From the IMG/VR virus record IMGVR_UViG_3300037264_004562, positions 1-21,674 of that record: a stretch of DNA of 21,674 bases. The stretch is one strand, 5' to 3'. Shown piece by piece: positions 1 to 5,786 of this stretch. A program made the position numbers and the translations under genes. This DNA is from a virus. The notes beneath the pieces were generated by a model. That model was given only the letters and a program-made list of their open reading frames with translations, did not search any database and was not told where the DNA came from. Position 1 is the stretch's first letter. Each line of letters opens with the position of its first letter.

Positions 1-16
1 CGCTCTGGGCCGAGAA

Positions 17-484
17 CTACATGGGGACGTTCGACTCCTCGAGGCCGCGGACGACCTCGGGGATGCGAGCGCCAATGAAGCGCTTGCCGGTCTTGCGGTC
101 GGTGGCCGGGAACAGGCGCACGGTGTAGGTGCGGCCACGGAAGGTGACCGGCCTATCGACGTAGCCGTTGGCGTCGCCGAAGAGCGGGAAGCTCATGTCG
201 CCGACTTTGACCCAGCGCGGGCCGCTGACGTCGAACACCGTGATGTCGTAGGCCTTGGTGCGGGTGCTGCTCTTGCCCGAGAGCTTGAGGCGGAAGCAGT
301 CCTCGAGGAGGACTTCGCCGCTCCAGAGGACGACGACCGGGATGCCGTCGGGGATCTGGCCCTCGGACTTCGCGAGGGCCGCGATGTCCTTCTTGGTGGT
401 GGCGTCCGGGCGGATGCCGTCGCGCCACATGCCGCCGTGGCCGGGGATGGGTGTGGACTTGCGAACTACGGAAGTGCCAGTCAT
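17..484 (-). CDS. hypothetical protein, 155 aa
   Basis: I do not recognise this protein. The start is well supported: on the minus strand an AGGAG lies about six bases before the ATG. The product is small and soluble-looking, with no signal peptide or membrane segment. Its N-terminal third is basic and polar. The middle (about residues 46-95) alternates hydrophobic and polar residues (PVVVLWSG, AYDITVFDV), which suggests beta-strands, and the C-terminal part contains TFRGRTYTVRLFPAT. There are no cysteine clusters or obvious catalytic motifs. It reads leftward, away from the packaging and head genes, and is the second gene after the divergent control region (the 55-residue gene comes first). 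By position it may belong to a separate leftward transcription unit rather than the virion module, but that is inference. Codon use is high-GC like its neighbours. Confidence 0.75.
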   Translation of the reverse strand: MTGTSVVRKSTPIPGHGGMWRDGIRPDATTKKDIAALAKSEGQIPDGIPVVVLWSGEVLLEDCFRLKLSGKSSTRTKAYDITVFDVSGPRWVKVGDMSFPLFGDANGYVDRPVTFRGRTYTVRLFPATDRKTGKRFIGARIPEVVRGLEESNVPM

Positions 485-589
485 GTCGATCTCCTGAAAA
501 ACGCGTAGAACTGCGGGAACAACGAGTGCGAAGACGGCGCGCGAGTAAGGCGAGCGTGACCCCTCGCCCCCTCGCGGCCGGGTGCAACG

Positions 590-613
590 CGCGAAGGCCC
601 GAAGGCCCTCGCG
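590..613 (-). terminator. C(UUCG)G hairpin between the two leftward genes
   Basis: Read on the minus strand, a ten-base arm CGCGAGGGCC is followed by TTCG and then GGCCTTCGCG. This gives a 10-bp stem with one mismatch, closed by the very stable C(UUCG)G tetraloop. It starts ten bases after the stop of the 55-residue gene. No T-run follows, so it is not a full intrinsic terminator. It may be a weak terminator, a pause site or a 3'-end stabiliser between the two genes. Confidence 0.35.
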
Positions 614-623
614 ATGGTGCTAC

Positions 624-791
624 CTACTTCTTGGCGCCGAAGATCGCGTGGCGCAGGAAGCCGAGGATGTACGCGCCGCCGCACTTGACCGCGATGACGG
701 TCTGCTCCGTGGCGACGCGCGCCGCGGTGTTGACCTTCGTGCCGTGCTGCGCCGATGCAAGCTTCATGGTCTCAACGTGAGTCTGGTTCAT
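624..791 (-). CDS. hypothetical small protein, 55 aa
   Basis: I do not recognise this protein. The chosen ATG is preceded by TAGGAG about eight bases upstream on the minus strand. A longer in-frame start exists further upstream but lacks such a site. The N-terminal half is polar, and the segment from about residue 31 (TVIAVKCGGAYILGFLRHAIFG) is hydrophobic enough to be one membrane-associated or amphipathic helix. The protein ends in a basic AKK tail. A short phage protein with one hydrophobic segment could be a small membrane effector or a holin-like protein, but nothing beyond the hydrophobic stretch supports that. It is the first leftward gene from the divergent control region and is followed by a UUCG hairpin and the 155-residue gene. 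Confidence 0.6.
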   Translation of the reverse strand: MNQTHVETMKLASAQHGTKVNTAARVATEQTVIAVKCGGAYILGFLRHAIFGAKK

Positions 792-1026
792 GGTGTGAAC
801 TCCTATCATGGTTGGACATCGAGAACTGCGTGATGCGTGGCGCAGGGACGGGGCGCGAGGCGGCTTCATCGCCGAGCGCTGGGAGACTTCGCGAGTACGC
901 GGCGGTGTGCGCTGTAAGCATGCTTTCTCCGCGCGAGAATCCGAATCCGAAGTGGGGCCGGTAGCTTCGGGACGACGCGGAGAGGACCACTGAGGGTGTC
1001 ATAGTGCGAAAATTTTTGCGAGAATT

Positions 1027-1054
1027 TTGAAAAGTCAACTTGCTCTGGGATAGT
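1027..1054 (+). promoter_or_regulatory. candidate sigma70 promoter toward terS
   Basis: TTGAAA (1027-1032) and GATAGT (1049-1054) are separated by 16 bases, inside the only AT-rich part of the divergent region. The -10 matches the consensus at four of six positions. It overlaps the left arm of the ATAGTGC dyad, so a protein bound there would block it. No experiment or second copy supports it. Confidence 0.3.
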
Positions 1055-1071
1055 GCCAACTGCTGCACTAT
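1050..1071. promoter_or_regulatory. dyad operator candidate ATAGTGC-N8-GCACTAT
   Basis: Perfect 7-bp arms are separated by eight bases, giving a 22-bp dyad of the size usually bound by dimeric helix-turn-helix regulators. A third arm, CATAGTGC, lies at 1000-1007 and matches the extended right arm GCACTATG (1065-1072) as an inverted repeat. The dyad overlaps a candidate -10. No regulator gene lies in the window, so the binding protein is unknown. Confidence 0.4.
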
Positions 1072-1101
1072 GCATCTCGTCCGGGCCTTTGATTTTCCAG
1101 G

Positions 1102-1107
1102 TACAAT
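1102..1107 (+). promoter_or_regulatory. TACAAT box 7 bases before terS ATG
   Basis: TACAAT lies seven bases before the terS start. A transcript starting about seven bases after it would begin at or next to the ATG, leaving almost no leader. A GAGGTGA sequence occupies the gap, but it abuts the ATG more closely than is normal for a Shine-Dalgarno site. The same arrangement occurs before the portal gene and the 33-residue gene. Confidence 0.4.
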
Positions 1108-1114
1108 GAGGTGA

Positions 1115-1600
1115 ATGGACAACGATCTAGTCAAGAGGCGCCGCAAGGAACTCAACGCGCGCCAGGCCGCCTACGTTGCGAATCGCGAGAGAGGGGCCAC
1201 AAGGCAGCAGTCAGCCATCCTAGCGGGGTACGCGGACGTGGACAAAGCCGGCGAGCAGGTCGAGGAGGCAGAAGTGGTGCAGGAGGCGCTCCAGGAGGCA
1301 CGCACGGAGCTGGCCAAGGCCACCGGGATTACGAAAGAGCAGATCCTGGAGGGCCTGAAGGAGGCTGCCGACATGGCCAAGCTCCTCGCCGACCCCCAGG
1401 CGATGGTCCGGGCATGGTCCGAGATCGGGAAAATGCTCGGACACTACGCTCCGGAGGTCAAAAAGCACCTCCACGGGGTCGATCCGAAGACCGCGGAGGC
1501 CCTGAAGGCCCTTTCTGACGCGGAATTGTACAAAATCTCGCGCGGAAGGGTCGTAGAAGGCGAGTTTGTGCTTATAGACACCAAAAAAGAGGCGGAATAG
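1115..1600 (+). CDS. terS: terminase small subunit (TerS)
   Basis: TerS binds the packaging start site on concatemeric phage DNA, delivers it to the large subunit and stimulates it. The N-terminus (about residues 13-55, LNARQAAYVANRERGATRQQSAILAGYADVDKAG in short pieces) has the layout of a TerS helix-turn-helix: LxxxQxxYV, then an A/S-rich helix ending in AGY. The middle (from GITKEQILEGL at about 71-81 to IGKMLGHYAPE) matches the oligomerisation helices of the same family. At 161 residues the length is normal. The stop overlaps the GTG of terL by one base (TAGTG), so the two are translationally coupled. The extreme C-terminus is acidic and lysine-rich. Packaging sites are often inside or close to terS, and the repeated TATAGACAC at its 3' end is a candidate. 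Confidence 0.85.
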   Translation: MDNDLVKRRRKELNARQAAYVANRERGATRQQSAILAGYADVDKAGEQVEEAEVVQEALQEARTELAKATGITKEQILEGLKEAADMAKLLADPQAMVRAWSEIGKMLGHYAPEVKKHLHGVDPKTAEALKALSDAELYKISRGRVVEGEFVLIDTKKEAE

Positions 1601-1613
1601 TGTCTATAGACAC
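1573..1613. repeat. TATAGACAC direct repeat with perfect 14-bp palindrome at terS/terL junction
   Basis: TATAGACAC occurs at 1573-1581 and again at 1605-1613. The second copy is the right half of the perfect palindrome GTGTCTATAGACAC (1600-1613), which includes the terL start codon. A dyad overlapping the start codon could be a protein-binding site (packaging recognition or autoregulation), or an RNA hairpin that limits terL translation. The GTGTC/GACAC core recurs many times in the island after terL. Confidence 0.5.
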
Positions 1614-3441
1614 GCAACTGGAGCAGTGGGAGAAGAAGTGCGACGTCTGCAACGAGGTCAAGCACTCCAACCTGTTCTACAGGCGCCACCCGACGTGCAA
1701 ATCGTGCCTCCGGGTGCAGTCTCACGTGACCCGGAACGCCACCACCCTCGAGGAGAAGGTCGAGGATCACCGGGTGAAGCGGGAGGTCCTGCGGCTGGAG
1801 CGCAAGGAGCTCAAGGCGATCGCCCGGAAGCGGGTGCACGACCGCACGTACCGCCGGAAGGTGCGCGCACGGGAGGCGCTGGAGCCCAAGATCGAGGAGC
1901 ACGCGATTGAGGTCGACGCGGCGACCAAGGAGCTGGCCAGGCGCGAGCTTTCACGGCGCCGGCTGATCGAGTTCGTGCAGGAGTTCCACCCGCGGTACAA
2001 GGCGGGGTGGGTCCACCGGGACATCTGCACCCGCCTGGAGAAGTTCCTGGCCGACGTGGCGGCCGGAAGGTCTCCCCGGCTCATGATCCTGATGCCACCG
2101 CGGCACGGGAAGACCCAGCTGGCCACGAAGACCTTCCCGGCGTTCGCGCTGGGGCACTACAACCACTTCGAGATCATCGCCTGCTCGTACAACATCTCGC
2201 TCGCCCTGGAGTTCTCGCGCGAGACCCGGAATATTGTGCGTTCAAAACCGTACACGACGCTTTTCCCGGGAGCCATCATCGACCCGGAGATCCAGTCGGC
2301 CGAGGCGTGGAAGCTGGTGTCACCGACCGGCGTCGGAGCCGGCGGATATGTCGCGGCTGGCATAGGAGGCCCGATCACGGGCAAGGGCGCGCACATCCTG
2401 GTGATCGACGACCCCATCAAGAACGCGGAGGAGGCCGAGAGCCTCGAGCAGCGCCAGAAGATCTGGAACTGGTACACGTCGACGGCCTACACCCGGCTCG
2501 CGCCGGGAGGCGGCGTGCTGGTCATCCAGACATGCTGGCACGACGACGACCTGGCGGGCCGGATCCAGCAGGCCATGAAGGACGACCCAGACGCGGACCA
2601 GTTCGAGATCGTGAAGTACCCGGCGATCGCCGTGGAGGACGAGCAGTACCGGGTGGCGGGAGAGGCCCTACACGCGGCGCGATACGACGCGGAGGCGCTG
2701 GCCAGGATCAAGCGCACGATCGGCCTGCGGTACTGGGCCGCGCTGTACCAGCAGGACCCGGTGCCGGACGAGGGCGCCTTCTTCACGAAGGAGATGATCG
2801 TCACCCGGACGGAGCACGTGGACACCAAGTTCACCCACATCTACCAGGCCTGGGACTTCGCGATCAGCGAGAAGCGGCAGAACGACTGGAACGTGGGTGT
2901 CACGATCGCTTTGGATTACAATGACGTCGCGCACATCATAGAGATGGTGCGGTTCAAGACCAACGACTCCGCCAAGATCGTCGAGGAGATGCTGGACATG
3001 TGGGAGCGCCACAAGGGACGGGGCCTCAACGGCAGCGGCGTGATTGCCCTGGGGGCGGAGGACGGCCAGATCTGGCGGACGATGTCCGCCCTGCTGAAGA
3101 AGCGGATGCGCGAGCGCCGGATGTACCCGACGTTCGAGGTCCAGAAGCCCCTGACCGACAAGTCGGTCCGGGCGGGGCCCCTCCAGGGCCGGATGCAGAA
3201 CGGGAAGGTGACCTTCCCGCGGGCGTCGCCCTGGCTGGAGGCTGCCACCAAGGAGCTCCTGCGGTTCCCGTCCGGGATCCACGACGACATAGTCGACGCG
3301 CTGGCCTGGGCCGTTACCCTGGTCGTGAGCCGCGCGCCGCCGCAGCCGCCGGTCTACCGGGGGGCAAAGCGGGAGAAAACGGTCGAGGAGAAGGTCCGGA
3401 GGCTGGCTCGGGGGCCCTCCGGAGGGTCAATGGCGGCCTGA
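1600..3441 (+). CDS. terL: terminase large subunit (TerL) with N-terminal zinc ribbon
   Basis: TerL is the packaging motor ATPase and nuclease. Walker A is MPPRHGKT (about residues 165-172), Walker B is HILVIDDP (about 265-272), and the coupling-type motif VIQTCWHDDD follows (308-317). The RNase H-fold nuclease acidic residues are visible as YQAWDF (D419), GAED (E487/D488) and HDDIVDALAWA (D562, D563, D566). The start is GTG at 1600, with AGAGG seven bases upstream and a one-base overlap with terS. The protein is 613 residues because about 120 residues precede the motor core: a CxxC-x15-CxxC motif (C14, C17, C33, C36) and then a very charged, probably coiled helical stretch (about 50-120). 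This zinc ribbon resembles those found before endonuclease VII-like phage nucleases and is unusual on a terminase. The motor call is firm; the role of the extension is unknown. Confidence 0.95.
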   Translation: MSIDTQLEQWEKKCDVCNEVKHSNLFYRRHPTCKSCLRVQSHVTRNATTLEEKVEDHRVKREVLRLERKELKAIARKRVHDRTYRRKVRAREALEPKIEEHAIEVDAATKELARRELSRRRLIEFVQEFHPRYKAGWVHRDICTRLEKFLADVAAGRSPRLMILMPPRHGKTQLATKTFPAFALGHYNHFEIIACSYNISLALEFSRETRNIVRSKPYTTLFPGAIIDPEIQSAEAWKLVSPTGVGAGGYVAAGIGGPITGKGAHILVIDDPIKNAEEAESLEQRQKIWNWYTSTAYTRLAPGGGVLVIQTCWHDDDLAGRIQQAMKDDPDADQFEIVKYPAIAVEDEQYRVAGEALHAARYDAEALARIKRTIGLRYWAALYQQDPVPDEGAFFTKEMIVTRTEHVDTKFTHIYQAWDFAISEKRQNDWNVGVTIALDYNDVAHIIEMVRFKTNDSAKIVEEMLDMWERHKGRGLNGSGVIALGAEDGQIWRTMSALLKKRMRERRMYPTFEVQKPLTDKSVRAGPLQGRMQNGKVTFPRASPWLEAATKELLRFPSGIHDDIVDALAWAVTLVVSRAPPQPPVYRGAKREKTVEEKVRRLARGPSGGSMAA

Positions 3442-3451
3442 TTCGGACAAA

Positions 3452-3467
3452 GTTAGTGTCCACTAAC
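3452..3467. repeat. inverted repeat GTTAGTG-TC-CACTAAC
   Basis: Perfect 7-bp arms around a two-base centre lie eleven bases after the terL stop. As RNA it could form a 6-bp stem with a GTCC loop. No T-run follows on either strand, so it is not an intrinsic terminator. It shares the GTGTC core with the other motifs of the island and is more likely a binding site. Confidence 0.4.
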
Positions 3468-3585
3468 CTAAAAATGCGGCCAAATCTCGTGACCTTTTTA
3501 AAACTCGTGTCCCCCTGTATTGATAGAAATCAAGTACTTGGGCGAAAAGTCACGGACACGAGATTTTCTACCTTTTATATATATA

Positions 3586-3614
3586 TTCTTCTTCTTCTTC
3601 TTCTTCTTCTTCTT
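3586..3614. repeat. (TTC)9 microsatellite
   Basis: Nine perfect TTC units plus TT follow directly on a TA dinucleotide tract and precede an A-rich run. The result is a pyrimidine tract switching to a purine tract on one strand. It is non-coding and lies about 110 bases before the next start. Such tracts change length by slippage and bend or melt easily. Confidence 0.9.
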
Positions 3615-3682
3615 AAAAAGTAAAAAAAACTCGTGACCTCGTGTCTTTTTCGGTTTTATCCCGCCGGATCAACCACATGAGT

Positions 3683-3713
3683 GGACACGAGTTGGACACG
3701 AATAGGACACGAG
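3683..3713 (+). repeat. three tandem 11-bp iterons GGACACGA(G/A)
   Basis: GGACACGA(G/A) starts at 3683, 3694 and 3705, an exact 11-bp period, so all copies face the same side of the helix. A related GGTCACGAG begins at 3713. The last copies overlap the GAGG (3711-3714) that would serve as the ribosome site for the ATG at 3724, so a bound protein could affect that gene directly. Inverted copies (CTCGTGTC) lie upstream at 3504 and 3638. Confidence 0.75.
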
Positions 3714-3723
3714 GTCACGAGTT

Positions 3724-5772
3724 ATGCTGAGAAGGAGCATCCAGGCAGGCGGAGAGAAGTGGGCGAAGTACGCCGGGCGCAAGCTCGCTGCGCTGACGAA
3801 GCTCAGGGTGCACCTCAACCTGCCGCGGATGCACCGGACCTTCTTCCCCGAGAGCGGGGTCACGGTCTGGGTCCAGTCGTCCCGGTTCGGGGACTGGATG
3901 AAGATCACCGCGGGCGAGTACGAGGCGACCTGGGGATACAGAGAGGTCTCTGGTCACACGGGCTCGTCTTCGTTTGCAGACGAGTTTCGTCAAGGGCTCG
4001 GTCCCTCCTCTGACTTCCTGATTGGCGACACCACTACGACCCTTGGAGAGTCCGAGGTCGAGCCCGCGGAGTATTCGAAGAACGGCAAGGCCGCCCTTTC
4101 CATCCCCGCCGCTGCGTACGCCGCCGAGGACGCGTTTCCCGTCGGCACCGTCCCCGAGGACATCACCCTCAGGCACCGCCCCGGGAACGAGTCAGTCGTC
4201 TTCGCGCACATGATGCCCGCGGCGGTGCCCGCCTACTCCTTCTTTCGGCGAAGGCACGGCAACCTGTCGAAGAAGGGAGACTACGCGGCCCTCATCTGGT
4301 CTCCGGGGGAGTTCGACAGCTCGCTGACTAGGATCGCCAACGGCGCGAAGTGGCTTCCGCCGGTTCCGCCAAGCGAGACCGGGGCCTGGGAGTCGTTCGA
4401 CATTCCGTTCCCGACGTCCTACTTCGACGCCCTCGGGGTCTCCGTGACTGACCTCGGCGGCGGGAACTACCAGACGACAATCCAGCACGGATTCAAGCCG
4501 CGGAGCTTCGACTTGGGCAGCGACCCGCCCGGGGCCGAGGTAAGCGTCAACTGGATCTTGGTGCCGTCGTATGTCGTCCGAGACGTCGAGTGGCGGCAGA
4601 CGATGAATCCGTACAACAGCAAGAAGCTGCTCATAGAGGTGATAGCCTCGATCGAGGGCATTTCCACCTCGGAGATTCACCCGCCGTTCGAGGAGTCGTT
4701 CCAGCACTACATGTTCGGGGACGAGCGGTGGGTTCGGTACGTGGGAGAGTTTGACCTGGTCACGCGCCTGTGGACCACGCTCTCCGAGACGTTCGAGACC
4801 GACACGTACGAGGACGCCGCCGACTTGGTGGACCTAGGGCCGCCGACCTTCGCCTTTCAGTACCAGACTTTCTACAGCGGCGGGGATGTTCCTCAGTTCG
4901 ACACGCTGATCCCCGCCTTTCGGCTGAACGGCGCCTTCGCCGACGTCCACTTCGACAACCGCGCCACGCCGACGCGTCTCTCGGCGGTCGACGTGACGCT
5001 CGACGGCGTGCTCTGGTTCTCCAACATCAGCGTCGACAGCGCCGCTGGCGGCCCCACCAACGCGCTGGATCCCCGGGGAGTGACGGTCAGGCACCTGGGC
5101 ACGGAGGACCGCGGCGCCATCACCGCGTCGTTCGCCGGCGACGGGCGCGAGGGCACCTTCTGGAAGCACACCGACGGAGAGTGGACGACGACGGCGGTGG
5201 AGGCGGCCAACCTGTGGTCGAAGAACGCCGAGTGGATGGCGCGCGGCACGGACAACCGCCTGCTGTACAAGAACGGCACGCAGGTGTTCGACGGCGCTGC
5301 GGACCTGATGAAGGTGTGGAACGCCTCCTACGACAAGGACGGCGAGTTCTACGGGGAGCACAAGAGCCCGACCGCCGTTCCCGAGTCCTACACCGTGTGG
5401 ACAGGCATCGTGGACTTGCCCGGTCCCGGATCCATTCCCTGCAACGCGGGCGTGGGGCGGGGGATCTACACGCAGCCCGACGAGACGGATTCGGGCGGGA
5501 CGAAGGTCGGCACGTGGTTTCTCGCCGGCGGCGTCCTGTCCTTCACGGCGATTGCCAGCTATCCGCCCGGCACGGTTCTCGTGATCACCGGAGGCTCGTT
5601 CGTGCTGGCCGAGCCCAGCATCACGGAGAACTTCGTGTTCAGGGTCAAGGAGGTTGAGTCCGTGTTTTCCATCGAGACCACCAGGCTAATACCGTCTGGC
5701 TTCAACGACCTCGTGACTGGGTACACCCGCGACAACGAGATACATCCGCTAAGTGTGGTCGCGGCCAAGTAA
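3724..5772 (+). CDS. orphan 682-aa protein between terL and portal, probably virion-associated
   Basis: I do not recognise this protein. The start is the first in-frame ATG after a TAG, with GAGG nine bases upstream. The first 35 residues are basic (LRR, KKYAGRK-like spacing, KLR), and the rest is rich in Trp, Tyr, Phe, Ser, Thr and Gly with short alternating hydrophobic stretches, so mostly beta-structure is likely. There is no signal peptide, membrane helix, cysteine cluster or nucleotide-binding motif. Position between the terminase and the portal suggests a head- or tail-associated structural protein, but portal genes normally follow terL directly, so the placement is unusual. Expression may be controlled by the repeat island that overlaps its ribosome site. 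The stop is followed immediately by the TATAAT box of the portal gene. Wobble bases look slightly less GC-biased than in the portal. Confidence 0.85.
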   Translation: MLRRSIQAGGEKWAKYAGRKLAALTKLRVHLNLPRMHRTFFPESGVTVWVQSSRFGDWMKITAGEYEATWGYREVSGHTGSSSFADEFRQGLGPSSDFLIGDTTTTLGESEVEPAEYSKNGKAALSIPAAAYAAEDAFPVGTVPEDITLRHRPGNESVVFAHMMPAAVPAYSFFRRRHGNLSKKGDYAALIWSPGEFDSSLTRIANGAKWLPPVPPSETGAWESFDIPFPTSYFDALGVSVTDLGGGNYQTTIQHGFKPRSFDLGSDPPGAEVSVNWILVPSYVVRDVEWRQTMNPYNSKKLLIEVIASIEGISTSEIHPPFEESFQHYMFGDERWVRYVGEFDLVTRLWTTLSETFETDTYEDAADLVDLGPPTFAFQYQTFYSGGDVPQFDTLIPAFRLNGAFADVHFDNRATPTRLSAVDVTLDGVLWFSNISVDSAAGGPTNALDPRGVTVRHLGTEDRGAITASFAGDGREGTFWKHTDGEWTTTAVEAANLWSKNAEWMARGTDNRLLYKNGTQVFDGAADLMKVWNASYDKDGEFYGEHKSPTAVPESYTVWTGIVDLPGPGSIPCNAGVGRGIYTQPDETDSGGTKVGTWFLAGGVLSFTAIASYPPGTVLVITGGSFVLAEPSITENFVFRVKEVESVFSIETTRLIPSGFNDLVTGYTRDNEIHPLSVVAAK

Positions 5773-5774
5773 GG

Positions 5775-5780
5775 TATAAT
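5775..5780 (+). promoter_or_regulatory. TATAAT box 6 bases before the portal ATG
   Basis: This is a perfect -10 hexamer, six bases from the portal start, overlapping the end of the preceding gene. No recognisable -35 lies 16-18 bases upstream, and no normal Shine-Dalgarno lies in the gap (GGAAAA). This suggests a -10-only promoter giving a leaderless portal mRNA, on top of read-through from upstream. Confidence 0.5.
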
Positions 5781-5786
5781 GGAAAA

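Larger units (their letters stand above)
792..1114. promoter_or_regulatory. divergent intergenic control region
   Basis: This 323-base non-coding stretch lies between the leftward small genes and the rightward packaging genes. Short frames exist on both strands, but none has a ribosome site or protein-like composition. The part from about 1000 to 1100 is far more AT-rich than the rest of the window. It contains three copies of ATAGTGC (two direct, one inverted), an imperfect A/T palindrome at 1006-1019, a possible sigma70 pair on the plus strand (TTGAAA 1027-1032, GATAGT 1049-1054, spacer 16), and TACAAT just before the terS start. A TTGACT on the minus strand (1038-1033) could be a leftward -35, but its -10 is poor. 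Confidence 0.55.
3442..3723. promoter_or_regulatory. AT-rich repeat island (control region or origin candidate)
   Basis: This non-coding region breaks an otherwise tight gene cluster. It is very AT-rich against a high-GC background. It holds at least seven GTGTC/GACAC motifs in both orientations and four related GTGAC/GTCAC copies, most within (T)CTCGTG(T/A)C or its complement. It also has a TATATATATA tract (3577-3586), (TTC)9 (3586-3612), an A-rich run (3615-3629), an inverted repeat GTTAGTG-TC-CACTAAC (3452-3467), and three tandem 11-bp repeats at the right end. Repeats plus an easily melted AT tract are what a replication origin or a multi-site operator looks like. Neither function is proven here. 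Confidence 0.6.

Noticed and set aside
808-993. Short plus-strand frame in the divergent region
   Set aside because: No ribosome site, Arg/Gly/Glu-rich composition typical of random high-GC frames, and an AT-rich control sequence follows.
1010-1038. Leftward sigma70 promoter with TTGACT as -35 on the minus strand
   Set aside because: The hexamer at the right distance (AAATTT or AAAATT) is a poor -10, so I only mention the -35.
2917-2922. TACAAT in the middle of terL
   Set aside because: It is inside a conserved coding region, without -35 and not before a gene start. It shows that the motif can occur by chance.
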